12,260 bases of DNA from a bacterium (GTDB lineage: Bacteria; Pseudomonadota; Alphaproteobacteria; Caulobacterales; Hyphomonadaceae): NCBI GenBank assembly GCA_030824255.1, contig JAVBYB010000531.1, positions 1-12,260 of the forward strand. The letters are read 5' to 3'. Shown here piece by piece: positions 5,260-12,027 of this stretch; positions within the stretch are counted from its first letter, which is position 1; each line of letters begins with the position of its first letter. The translations under genes and the position numbers were made by a program. The notes under the pieces were generated by a model. That model ran no database searches, was not told the DNA's origin, and saw nothing but the letters and a program-made list of their open reading frames with translations.

Positions 5260-6372
5260 CTAGCTGCGCCATGTATCCACCACGTCGCCGCCGAACACGG
5301 CGTGCTGGCGCAGGCGGGGCGTGAACAGGCTGTAGAGCATACGCAGGTCGGGCGCGCTTACCGCATCGAGCGCAGCGAGATGTTCAGGCGACAGCGTCGT
5401 CGCGAGCGCGGCCATGTTCTCAGCAACCTGACCCGCACGGCTCACGCCCATCAGCGTTGCAGCAACCCCCGGCCGATTGATCACCCACGACAGGGCGACC
5501 TGCGCGGGGCTAGCGCCAATCGCATCCGCCACGCGACGTACTTCGTCGACGATCTTCCAGTTGCGCTCGGTGAAAAGCGTGTCGCCGAATGGGTTGGCGC
5601 CATCCAGCCGCTTGTCGTCATGCGGGCGGTCCTCGCCCTGCACGGCCATCTCGCGCGGCAATCCGCCCGACCGGGGCGCGCCCGACTCGACTGACGCCCG
5701 GTCGTACTTTCCGGTCAGGAGACCATATGCAAGCGGACTCCATGGCTGGATCGCCATGCCGAACTCAGCGGCCAACGGTACGTGTTCATCCTCGATGTCC
5801 CGGTTCGCGAGCGAGTAGAAATACTGCAGCGCGATCGGTCCCGGCATGCCGCGGACCGCTGCAAGCGTTGCAATTTTGGCGACATACCACGCCGGCGAAT
5901 TCGACATGCCCCAGTAGCGGATCTTGCCTGACCGCACGAGGCCAGCCATCGTCTCCAGCAACTCCTCCGCCGGCGTCACCGAATCCCAAACGTGGAGCCA
6001 GTAGAGATCGACATGATCGGTGCGCAGCCGTTTGAGAGACCCGTTCAACGCATTGTGCAGACGCCTTGCACCACTACCTCCGCCGGAGACGCCGCCGCCC
6101 GCAGAGAACCCCGCCTTGGTTGCAATGACAATCTCGTCACGCAGGCCACGCTCCGCGATCAGGTCGCCCAGCATCTCTTCGCTGCGTCCTCCGGAATAGA
6201 CGTCCGCCGTATCAACGAAGTTTCCCCCGGCCTCGACATAGGCGTTGAAGATGTCGCGCGAGCCTTCCTCTCCAACTCCCCAGCGCGCCGTGCCGAACGT
6301 CATCGTTCCCAGCGCGAAAGGACTGACGACGAGGCCGGATTTACCGAGCGCGCGAAATTGCCTGGGAGGCAT
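5260..6372 (-). CDS. Aldo/keto reductase
   Basis: The 370-residue product is an NADPH-dependent aldo/keto reductase of the YajO/Tas-like (beta/alpha)8 barrel type. The catalytic tetrad is intact: D54 and Y59 in NFVDTADVYSGGRSEE, K86 in IATKAGF, H127 in LYWLHVWD. Further landmarks are FALGTMTFG (19-27), KIRYWGMSN, IQPWSPLAYGLLTGKY and the cofactor-binding ALSWVINRPGVAATLMGVS. It is somewhat long for the family, with a Gly/Ser-rich insertion after K86 (residues 88-101) and a C-terminal extension. The start fits the family N-terminus (FRALGKSGL), but there is no clear Shine-Dalgarno. It is divergent from a TetR gene with a palindromic operator between them, so it is very probably controlled by that regulator; the substrate, likely a reactive aldehyde or ketone, cannot be told. 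Confidence 0.93.
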   Translation of the reverse strand: MPPRQFRALGKSGLVVSPFALGTMTFGTARWGVGEEGSRDIFNAYVEAGGNFVDTADVYSGGRSEEMLGDLIAERGLRDEIVIATKAGFSAGGGVSGGGSGARRLHNALNGSLKRLRTDHVDLYWLHVWDSVTPAEELLETMAGLVRSGKIRYWGMSNSPAWYVAKIATLAAVRGMPGPIALQYFYSLANRDIEDEHVPLAAEFGMAIQPWSPLAYGLLTGKYDRASVESGAPRSGGLPREMAVQGEDRPHDDKRLDGANPFGDTLFTERNWKIVDEVRRVADAIGASPAQVALSWVINRPGVAATLMGVSRAGQVAENMAALATTLSPEHLAALDAVSAPDLRMLYSLFTPRLRQHAVFGGDVVDTWRS

Positions 6373-6382
6373 GGGGGGCGTC

Positions 6383-6404
6383 TTTCATATCGATTGATAC
6401 GAAA
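6383..6404. promoter_or_regulatory. 22-bp palindromic operator for the TetR regulator
   Basis: An imperfect palindrome, TTTCATATCGA (6383-6393) facing TTGATACGAAA (6394-6404); 18 of 22 positions are symmetric. It lies between the reductase start and its predicted -10 (CATTGT on the minus strand, 6404-6409; -35 TTGACG, 6428-6433, spacing 18), where a bound dimer would block transcription of the reductase. Binding by the adjacent TetR is inferred from position. Confidence 0.65.
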
Positions 6405-6415
6405 CAATGCGCCCA

Positions 6416-6445
6416 TTGTGCCGGAGCCGTCAACACTTCTATAGT
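6416..6445 (+). promoter_or_regulatory. Predicted tetR promoter giving a leaderless mRNA
   Basis: TATAGT (6440-6445) matches the -10 consensus at five of six bases; TTGTGC (6416-6421) is a plausible -35 with an 18-base spacer. Transcription would begin around 6452-6453, at the A of the ATG. The start codon has no Shine-Dalgarno, consistent with a leaderless transcript. Confidence 0.5.
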
Positions 6446-6458
6446 GACCGATATGAAA
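6437..6458. promoter_or_regulatory. Second, degenerate operator overlapping the tetR start and promoter
   Basis: GATATGAAACAA (6450-6461) repeats the right arm of the main operator (GATACGAAACAA, 6396-6407) with one mismatch, 54 bp or about five helical turns away. The 22-bp frame 6437-6458 matches the main palindrome at 15 positions. It overlaps TATAGT (6440-6445), a good -10 box, and the ATG at 6453, which suits autorepression. Confidence 0.5.
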
Positions 6459-7067
6459 CAACCTTCCGACATGCCATCCCGGAAAATCGGACGCCCGCTT
6501 TCGTTCGATCGAGACGCTGCGCTGGCGCAGGCGATGCTGTCTTTCTGGCGGCACGGCTATGAAGCGACGTCACTGAGCGATCTGACGTCCGCGATGGGCA
6601 TCACCGCTCCCAGTATTTATGGGGCGTTCGGAGACAAGAAGACGCTCTTCCTGGAGGCGGTACAGCTCTATGTTTCCGGGCCTGTGAACGCCGAGACCAT
6701 CATTGATTCCGCGCCAACGTCACGACACGCAGCCGCAGGCCTTCTTGAGGCATCGGCGGTTGGCTTCACAGGTCGCGACACTCCCAGGGGATGTCTGCTT
6801 GCGAGTTCCACAATCAGCTGTTCAGCAGCTGCCGCGGACGTGCAGGCGGAACTGGCCTCCATCCGCCGAAAGATCGAGACGCGGCTGAAAGAGAAGATCT
6901 TGCGCGACACGAAGACAGGCGCAGCGCCGCCAGAAGCAAACGCCGGCGCGCTGGCGGGCCACATCATGGCCGTCATTCAAGGGATGTCGACCTTGGCCCG
7001 CGACGGCGCGAGCCGGGAGAAGCTGCGCCAGATAGCGGCCGCCGCGATGCTGGGCTGGCCAGCCTGA
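6453..7067 (+). CDS. TetR/AcrR family transcriptional regulator
   Basis: The 204-residue protein has a TetR helix-turn-helix at about residues 19-65: FDRDAALAQAMLSFWRHGYEATSLSDLTSAMGITAPSIYGAFGDKKTLF, including the recognition-helix signature TAPSIYGAFGDKKTLF. A KIGRP motif (11-15) precedes it, as in several regulators of this type. The C-terminal ligand-binding part (about 70-204) is helical and divergent, with GCLLASS (about 113) and a conserved MAVIQGMSTLARDGASREKLRQIA end. A GTG at 6444 is also in frame but lies inside the predicted -10 box, so ATG 6453 is preferred. The protein probably represses both itself and the divergent aldo/keto reductase gene through the palindromes at 6383-6404 and 6437-6458. 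The effector is unknown; a substrate of the reductase is a reasonable guess. Confidence 0.92.
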   Translation: MKQPSDMPSRKIGRPLSFDRDAALAQAMLSFWRHGYEATSLSDLTSAMGITAPSIYGAFGDKKTLFLEAVQLYVSGPVNAETIIDSAPTSRHAAAGLLEASAVGFTGRDTPRGCLLASSTISCSAAAADVQAELASIRRKIETRLKEKILRDTKTGAAPPEANAGALAGHIMAVIQGMSTLARDGASREKLRQIAAAAMLGWPA

Positions 7068-7208
7068 GCTACGGGAAATGGCGCTGATGCGAGCCGTGAA
7101 CCTCGCCGCTTCATTTCCCACCTGCAACCATCGGAAAAGCGGCGCCATGAAGCTTGGCGCGCAGCCTCGACCGTGATTTGAGTCCTCCTGGGGCATGCGG
7201 AGATCGCG

Positions 7209-8132
7209 ATGACATCTGGCCGGACGTTTGCGTCCCTCGCACTGGCGCTCGCGCTGGCCGCCTGCAGCGGCAATCCTACACCGGAGGAAGTCGCCGCAGC
7301 GCAGGCTGTCATCACGCCGACCTCAGCTGGCGTCACAACCGAGACTGCCAGCCTCGACGAGCAGCAGCCGCCGGCAGGCGAGGCAACGCCTGCTGACCAA
7401 CCGCCGCCAGAAGCCGCCGGCGAGCCGGCAGCCGAACCCGCGCCCGCATCCTCGCATGTGGATCTCAAATACCTGATCGGCGACATCGACCCCGCAACCG
7501 ATCCCAAGTTCACGCGCATCCCGCAGAAATACATCGGCGGTTCTCGGGTGTGGGGCCACAAGGACGCCGTCGACGCCTTCGTGCGCATGGCGGAAGACGC
7601 CGCGCAGAACGGCTACCAGCTGAAGATCGTTTCCTCGTTCCGCTCCTTTTCCGACCAGAAGCGCATCTGGGAAGACAAGTGGACCGGCAAGACGCTGGTC
7701 GGCGGCAGGAAGCTCAATAGCGCCCTGCCGGATCCCAAGGCGCGCGCGCTCAAGATACTCGAATACTCGTCCATGCCCGGCACCTCGCGCCATCACTGGG
7801 GCACGGATTTCGACATCAACGCGCTGGACAATGGCTACTTCACCAACACCAAGGACGGCCGCAAGCTCTACGACTGGCTCGTCGGCCACGCTGCGAATTA
7901 CGGCTTCTGCCAAGTCTACGACACCAAGAAGGGCGAAGGCGCGCGCAAGACCGGCTATGAGGAAGAGAAGTGGCACTGGTCCTACCGGCCCGTCGCAGAC
8001 TGGTATCTGCGCCAGTACCCGATCGATGTAGGCTATGAACGCCTGACGGGTTTTCAGGGCTCCGAGGCAGCCCAGAGCATCGATGTCATCACGAACTATG
8101 TTCAGGGCATCAGTGCCGAGTGCCGGCAATAG
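7209..8132 (+). CDS. D-alanyl-D-alanine carboxypeptidase, VanY/M15B-type lipoprotein
   Basis: The product is 307 residues with a lipoprotein signal ending LALAAC19, then a Pro/Ala/Glu-rich linker (about 25-83) and a peptidase M15B domain (about 85-285). Zinc-site residues are visible: H195 and D202 in SRHHWGTDFD, H256 in EKWHW, with the catalytic glutamate E253 three residues before it. SSFRSFSDQKRIWEDKW is the conserved strand-helix preceding the zinc motif. M15B enzymes remove the terminal D-Ala of peptidoglycan stem peptides in the periplasm; the linker would let the anchored enzyme reach the cell wall. The usual SxHxxGxAxD motif has D200 in place of Ala. GGAG (7199-7202) supports the start. 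It is well separated from the preceding tetR and is followed by the exported-protein gene at 8196. Confidence 0.92.
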   Translation: MTSGRTFASLALALALAACSGNPTPEEVAAAQAVITPTSAGVTTETASLDEQQPPAGEATPADQPPPEAAGEPAAEPAPASSHVDLKYLIGDIDPATDPKFTRIPQKYIGGSRVWGHKDAVDAFVRMAEDAAQNGYQLKIVSSFRSFSDQKRIWEDKWTGKTLVGGRKLNSALPDPKARALKILEYSSMPGTSRHHWGTDFDINALDNGYFTNTKDGRKLYDWLVGHAANYGFCQVYDTKKGEGARKTGYEEEKWHWSYRPVADWYLRQYPIDVGYERLTGFQGSEAAQSIDVITNYVQGISAECRQ

Positions 8133-8136
8133 GATC

Positions 8137-8161
8137 GGTTCTGGCGCAAATGGCGCGAACC
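8137..8161. terminator. Bulged hairpin after the carboxypeptidase gene
   Basis: GGTTC (8137-8141) pairs with GAACC (8157-8161), with an inner GCGC/GCGC stem (8144-8147, 8153-8156) and a two-base bulge. A smaller hairpin CAGGA-ATGA-TCCTG follows (8165-8178). No T-run follows, so this may be a weak or Rho-assisted end, or only an mRNA structure upstream of the next gene. Confidence 0.3.
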
Positions 8162-8195
8162 ATGCAGGAATGATCCTGAACGACGGGGGCGCTCC

Positions 8196-9149
8196 ATGCG
8201 GCTGATCACGCTCGCACTTTCTGCCCTGGCGCTGGCTGCCCAGATGCTGGCCACGCAGATGCTGGCCTCCGGCGCCGCGCACGCCCAGGAAATTCCGCGC
8301 ACGGCAGAAGGCCGGCCCGACTTCCACGGCTACTGGCTCTCCGGCTTCCTCACGCAGATGCAGCGGCCCAGGGGATTCACGGATCTGGTTGTCCCGCCCG
8401 AGCAGCAGGCGGACCTCATCGCGAAGCTGCTGGAGTCGTTTGACGAGGGCGAAGTGTACGACCCCGAATTCGACAGCAACACGGTTCCGCGCGCACTGCT
8501 TGAAGTGAACGGAGAGGCGCGTTCGTCCTGGCTTGTGGAGCCCGCTGACGGGAGGCTGCCGCTGACGGCGCTGGCGCGGGCGGCGCGCGATCTCGACAGA
8601 CCGGAATTCGACAATCCCGAAAACCGTCCGCCGCCAGAGCGCTGCGTCGACGGGCTTGTGAACGCCCCTATCGCCGCTTCCTTCCTGATGGTGCCGCTGC
8701 AGATCGTTCAGACCCGCGAGGCTGTGGTCCTCGCGATGGAAGACATGGACCCGGCCCGCATTGTCTCGTTTGCCGATGCTCCGCGCTCCGACCGGCTCCG
8801 CACCCGTGGGGGCCAGTCACGTGGACGCTGGGAGGGCGACACGCTGGTCGTGGAAACCGACCGCTTCGCCCTTGCCGATCCGGCGGGCCTGACCTGGAGC
8901 GGCGGCGCCTACATTACCGCTGACAGCAAGGTCATCGAACGCTTCAGCCTGACCTCCGCCGATGTGCTGCATTACGCGTTCACGATCGAGGACCCGTCGC
9001 TCTACACGAAGCCGTGGCGCGCCGAGTATGTGCTGAAACGCATCCCCCGCCCCGTCTACGAGTATGCCTGTCACGAAGCCAATCATTCCATCGTCGGCAT
9101 TCTCACCGCCGCCCGCATGGGCCGACAGGAAGAAGACCCGGCGCAGTAG
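8196..9149 (+). CDS. Secreted protein of an uncharacterised GRWEGDTLVVET family
   Basis: The 317-residue protein has a Sec signal peptide (about 1-30, ending AAHA-Q). The mature part starts RTAEGRPDFHGYW and carries the motifs PPPERCVDG, SRGRWEGDTLVVETDRF, a VIERFSLTSADVLHYAFTIEDPSLYTKPWRAEY block and a C-terminal YEYACHEANHSIVGIL. I recognise this set (xxDG-xPDLxGxW, GRWEGDTLVVET, YEYACHEGN) from a large family of secreted proteins abundant in acidobacteria and some alphaproteobacteria, but know no assigned function. The two cysteines (in ERCVDG and YACHEA) could form a disulfide. The signal peptide contains a 15-base tandem duplication (8241-8267, QMLAT/QMLAS). GGGGG (8185-8189) upstream of the ATG is a weak ribosome-binding site. 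It follows the carboxypeptidase gene on the same strand by 63 bp. Confidence 0.82.
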   Translation: MRLITLALSALALAAQMLATQMLASGAAHAQEIPRTAEGRPDFHGYWLSGFLTQMQRPRGFTDLVVPPEQQADLIAKLLESFDEGEVYDPEFDSNTVPRALLEVNGEARSSWLVEPADGRLPLTALARAARDLDRPEFDNPENRPPPERCVDGLVNAPIAASFLMVPLQIVQTREAVVLAMEDMDPARIVSFADAPRSDRLRTRGGQSRGRWEGDTLVVETDRFALADPAGLTWSGGAYITADSKVIERFSLTSADVLHYAFTIEDPSLYTKPWRAEYVLKRIPRPVYEYACHEANHSIVGILTAARMGRQEEDPAQ

Positions 9150-9158
9150 GCCGGGTTT
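9136..9158 (+). terminator. Terminator-like hairpin over the stop codon of the secreted-protein gene
   Basis: ACCCGGC (9136-9142) and GCCGGGT (9150-9156) form a perfect 7-bp stem; the 7-base loop contains the TAG stop, and the stem is followed by two more T. It is GC-rich with a short T-tract, so it is a plausible intrinsic terminator between this gene and the DUF488 gene. Confidence 0.5.
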
Positions 9159-9190
9159 CAGATCCGCAGGTCCGCGCCTATCTTCCACGC

Positions 9191-9637
9191 ATGGCGCGCA
9201 AGACGTTTTTCACCGTTGGCTACGAAGGAACCACGCAGGCTGGCCTCATCGCGGCGTTGCAGTTGGCGGGCGTGAAGCGCGTGATCGACGCGCGCGATGT
9301 CGCCAATTCACGCCGCGCAGGCTTTTCCAAGAAGCTGCTGGCGGCCTCGCTGGATGAAGCGGGCATGACTTACATCCACCTGCGTCCGCTGGGCACGCCG
9401 AAGGCGGGCCGCATCGCCAACCGCGCGGGACGGATGGACGAGTTCCGCGCCATCTATGCGGAGGCATTCGCGCGGCCAGAAGCGCAGCTTGCCTTGCTGG
9501 AAGCGGAGGAGCTGTGCCGCGCGCAGGCGACGGCCCTGATGTGCTATTGCGCGGACGGCCAGAAATGCCATCGCCACATCATCGCAACGGCGCTCGAGGC
9601 CAAGGGCCTCAAGCGCCGCGAGATCAGGTTCGGCTGA
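9191..9637 (+). CDS. DUF488 family protein
   Basis: This cytosolic 148-residue protein carries the DUF488 landmarks in order: TVGYEGTT (8-15), the VIDARDVANSRRAGFSK stretch (31-47; most family members read DVR rather than DAR), YIHLRPLGTPK, and the C-terminal MCYCADGQKCHRHIIA (117-132) with C118, C120 and the C126-H127-R128 triplet. The conserved Cys-His-Arg cluster suggests a catalytic or metal site, but the family has no established reaction. It is at the usual full length. No good Shine-Dalgarno precedes the ATG; a TATCTT at 9179-9184 sits 6 bases before it and might be the -10 box of a leaderless transcript, which is speculative. It converges on the methyltransferase-like gene with only 4 bases between the stop codons. 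Confidence 0.88.
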   Translation: MARKTFFTVGYEGTTQAGLIAALQLAGVKRVIDARDVANSRRAGFSKKLLAASLDEAGMTYIHLRPLGTPKAGRIANRAGRMDEFRAIYAEAFARPEAQLALLEAEELCRAQATALMCYCADGQKCHRHIIATALEAKGLKRREIRFG

Positions 9638-9647
9638 ACGATCAGCC
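9632..9647. terminator. Palindrome containing both stop codons of a convergent gene pair
   Basis: GGCTGA (9632-9637) and TCAGCC (9642-9647) form a perfect 6-bp stem around ACGA. Each arm is the last glycine codon plus the TGA stop of one gene, DUF488 on plus and the methyltransferase-like gene on minus. There is no T-run, so termination strength is uncertain. Confidence 0.4.
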
Positions 9648-10412
9648 CGGCTTTCGGAACTTCAGGATGAACTGGTCGGTCTTGCCGCGAATCGAGGCGT
9701 CGAACACGCCCTTGGTCCCATCGTCGGCCGGGTTGTCGAGCACCTGGGATTCTTCCACGAACGCGAAGCCGGCTGCGAGCACTTCCGATTTCACGCGCGC
9801 CATATCGATGCGGTGCAGCTGGGCGTCGAAGTCCACGCCCTTCGCCGACTGGTGATCGAGTACGACATAAAGCCCGCCCGGTTTCAGCGCGCTGTAGACC
9901 GCCTTGTTCGCGACATTGATGTCGATGTTGCGGCCAGGGTTGTGGAGGTCGTGATAGTTCTGCGAGGTCCACACGAGATCGAGCGGCTCGGGCGCGACCA
10001 GCGTCTTGAAGTCCGTCTCGATGAAGGCGGTGTTTCCGTAGTTCGCCTTGTCGTCGAGGATGCCCTGGAAAGCCTGTGGCTGGCCGGCCTGACGCGGCGG
10101 GCCCGAAAAAAGATAGACTTTGCCGGTCGGCCCGACGGCTTTCGAGAGAATGCGCGTCATGTACCCGCCGCCGGGAATCAACTCGCCGACGCGGTCGCCG
10201 GGGCGAACGTCGCCAAACGCCACCATCTCGGCCGGCTTGCGGTTGGCGTCGCGCTCGGTGTCAGCGGCGGGGCGTCCGCCATCGGCGACTGCGGCGGCGA
10301 TGTGGGCAGAGCTTGCCATGACGGGCGGGTCCATCGTCTGGCAGGCGCTCATGCCGAACACGGCGGCGCCGAGGGCTGCATAGGCAAGCGAACGCATAAG
10401 GGTGTTACGCAT
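9642..10412 (-). CDS. Exported methyltransferase-like lipoprotein (COG4798 type)
   Basis: The 256-residue protein has a Rossmann-type methyltransferase core with motif I at residues 75-84 (VGELIPGGGY, followed by MTRIL), a second strand KVYLFSGP (about 98-105), and LDLVWTSQNYHDLHNPGRN followed by ALKPGGLYVVLDH, the post-motif III region. Ahead of it is an export signal, hydrophobic and ending GMSAC24, probably a lipobox (Met at -3 is unusual but tolerated). The combination matches the predicted methyltransferases of COG4798. An AGGAGGA (10422-10428) about 10 bases upstream fixes the start at 10412. A SAM-type fold in the periplasm is puzzling, because SAM is not normally available there; the protein may have lost or changed the activity. 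It is the next minus-strand gene after the phosphoesterase gene but has its own 117-bp upstream region. Confidence 0.85.
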   Translation of the reverse strand: MRNTLMRSLAYAALGAAVFGMSACQTMDPPVMASSAHIAAAVADGGRPAADTERDANRKPAEMVAFGDVRPGDRVGELIPGGGYMTRILSKAVGPTGKVYLFSGPPRQAGQPQAFQGILDDKANYGNTAFIETDFKTLVAPEPLDLVWTSQNYHDLHNPGRNIDINVANKAVYSALKPGGLYVVLDHQSAKGVDFDAQLHRIDMARVKSEVLAAGFAFVEESQVLDNPADDGTKGVFDASIRGKTDQFILKFRKPG

Positions 10413-10529
10413 GGGTGAGTGTCCTCCTGGACGATGCCGGTCTCTGGTTCACCGGCTGTGGCACAGGAGTAGCCCAGCGGCTGCGCGGCGCCAATTCAGG
10501 CACGCGTGAGGGGCAGTGCGCGTAAGGTG

Positions 10530-11351
10530 TCAGACCTGCGGCAGCGTCGATCGCAACCGTCCGCCGACACGGATCGGTTCGACGCGGAGGGCAAGGCCCG
10601 TATTGTCGTCCGATTCCACGAACACGCCGCACATCGTGGCCGGTCCTTCGGCGGGCGACTTGCGCTCGGTCGGCAGGCGCGTTGACGCCCTTTGAACAAG
10701 CGGCCCCTTCTTCATGCCGATCACGCTGTCATAGTCGCCGCACATCCCCGCGTCAGACATGTAGGCGGTGCCGCCGACGAGGATGTGCGCATCCCCCGTC
10801 GGCACGTGCGTGTGCGCGCCAACCACCAGCGTCGCGCGGCCATCGCAGAAATGGCCCATGATGTATTTCTCGGCCGTCGCCTCCGCGTGCATCTCAACGA
10901 TCACCGCATCGGCCACCTGCCTGAGGGGTGCTTCGTCGAGCGCGCGCTGCACGCCCTGGATGGGATCGTCGAGCGATTCCATGAACGCCGATCCGTGGAT
11001 CTGGATCACGAACACGCGCTGTCCGCTTGGCGTGGTGAACAGTTGCGCGCCGCGACCGGGAATGTTGAGCGTCTGCGGATAGTTGAACGGGCGCAGCAGG
11101 CGCGTCTCGCGATCAATGAAGGTCAGCGCTTCGGCCTGGTCCCACGAATGGTTGCCAAGCGTGATGCAGTCAGCGCCCGCGTCAAAGAGTTCCTGCGCTG
11201 TAGAGGACGTGATGCCGAAACCGCCGGCGGCGTTCTCGCCATTGACGACCACGAAGTCGAGCTTCAGTTGGGCCCGCACGCGGGGAAGATGCTCGGAGAT
11301 CGCCGCACGGCCCGCACGGCCGACGACATCCCCGAAGAAAGCCAAACGCAT
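10530..11351 (-). CDS. TIGR00282/YmdB family metallophosphoesterase
   Basis: The 273-residue cytosolic protein is a full-length calcineurin-like phosphoesterase of the YmdB type. Metal ligands are visible: D8 (FFGDVVG), E39 and N40 (VNGENAAGG), N67 and H68 (LGNHSWD), H155 (VEMHAEATAEK), H180 and H182 (GAHTHVPTGD). YmdB hydrolyses 2',3'-cyclic nucleotides and phosphodiesters, and in Bacillus it influences biofilm and sporulation; the role in alphaproteobacteria is not settled. The open frame continues 26 codons upstream, but GGAG 5 bases before the ATG at 11351 and the family start (MRLAFFGDVVG) fix this start. It shares strand with yebC and the two often neighbour each other in alphaproteobacteria; here they are about 7.7 kb apart. 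Confidence 0.93.
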   Translation of the reverse strand: MRLAFFGDVVGRAGRAAISEHLPRVRAQLKLDFVVVNGENAAGGFGITSSTAQELFDAGADCITLGNHSWDQAEALTFIDRETRLLRPFNYPQTLNIPGRGAQLFTTPSGQRVFVIQIHGSAFMESLDDPIQGVQRALDEAPLRQVADAVIVEMHAEATAEKYIMGHFCDGRATLVVGAHTHVPTGDAHILVGGTAYMSDAGMCGDYDSVIGMKKGPLVQRASTRLPTERKSPAEGPATMCGVFVESDDNTGLALRVEPIRVGGRLRSTLPQV

Positions 11352-11464
11352 GAATGCTCCTTGCGGAGCCGGGTCTACAGGAGCCGGCCTGTCCGGGCAA
11401 ACGGGCGAATCAGCGCGCCGAATGCCCATACGTCAGCAGATTCAGGCCTCCGCGGGTCTGGGCG

Positions 11465-11893
11465 TCAGTACACCCGCTCGATCTTGTCGAGGCTGTAGAT
11501 CTCACCGCCACGGCAGAAGAAGCTGATCCGCTTGTACATCGGGTCCCGCACCGGCTCGCGATAGGCCAGCCGGCCGGGGTCCGGCGCGGTCGGCGCGGTG
11601 CGGATTTCGAGGATAAGCGTGTCGCCCGTAGAGGCGTCCGACCGCAGGAAGACGGCCGTGTCAGTAGCCTCGGCCAGCTGCACATCGACATGCATTTGCC
11701 GCGCGGCGCGGTTGGGCCCCGGCATGTGGTTCACCCACGCATAGGCCTCCGCGATCCGGTGCGGACAGGCCGCCTGCGCCAGCGCCTGCCCCGTGGTGGA
11801 CGGCCCACGCGGGCCATCCGGCGCTGCAGCCGGGGTCCCACAGGCGACAAGCGCGAAAGCCGGGATCGTCAGCCAGGCTGCGGTTTTCAGCAC
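11465..11893 (-). CDS. Small hypothetical lipoprotein with GTG start
   Basis: I do not recognise this gene. The 142-residue product is read from a GTG at 11893, chosen because a GGAGG (11902-11906) lies 8 bases upstream and because this start yields a textbook lipoprotein signal: LKTAAWLTIPAFALVAC with lipobox L-V-A-C18. No ATG in frame lies between the GTG and 12037, and the upstream open stretch would spoil the signal. After the lipobox comes a short Pro/Ala/Gly linker and a compact domain with two cysteines (QAACPHR and FFCRGG) that may form a disulfide; the domain is mixed strand and helix and ends GEIYSLDKIERVY. It is divergent to msrP and separated from it by 210 bp. Function unknown; probably a periplasmic membrane-anchored protein. 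Confidence 0.75.
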   Translation of the reverse strand: MLKTAAWLTIPAFALVACGTPAAAPDGPRGPSTTGQALAQAACPHRIAEAYAWVNHMPGPNRAARQMHVDVQLAEATDTAVFLRSDASTGDTLILEIRTAPTAPDPGRLAYREPVRDPMYKRISFFCRGGEIYSLDKIERVY

Positions 11894-12027
11894 GTGAAAT
11901 GCCTCCGAATCAGGATGTTCCAGCCTAGCACGCCCCCGCCTGAACGCTGGATTACCGACGGGTTGCAGCTTTTCTGACGACGGTACGTAACCAACTGGCC
12001 GTTTCACTCGTACTGATGTGAAATGCC
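11894..12027. repeat. Repeated GTGAAATGCC and TTTCAC/GTGAAA inverted repeat in a divergent promoter region
   Basis: GTGAAATGCC occurs at 11894-11903, over the lipoprotein gene's ribosome-binding site, and again at 12018-12027. The second copy is the right arm of an inverted repeat, TTTCAC (12002-12007) and GTGAAA (12018-12023) around 10 bases. The layout resembles operator sites shared by the divergent lipoprotein and msrP genes, but no binding protein can be named. Confidence 0.4.

Noticed and set aside
7087..7176. Possible 29-codon small gene between tetR and the carboxypeptidase
   Set aside because: No ribosome-binding site or recognisable peptide; it lies in the long inverted repeat and can be chance in a GC-rich gap.
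7323..8327. Long open frame of 334 codons on the minus strand
   Set aside because: Antisense to the M15 peptidase gene, whose zinc motifs are intact; the frame is a by-product of codon bias.
10500..10529. ACGCG/CGCGT hairpin after the phosphoesterase gene
   Set aside because: Short stem with no T-run; not convincing as a terminator.
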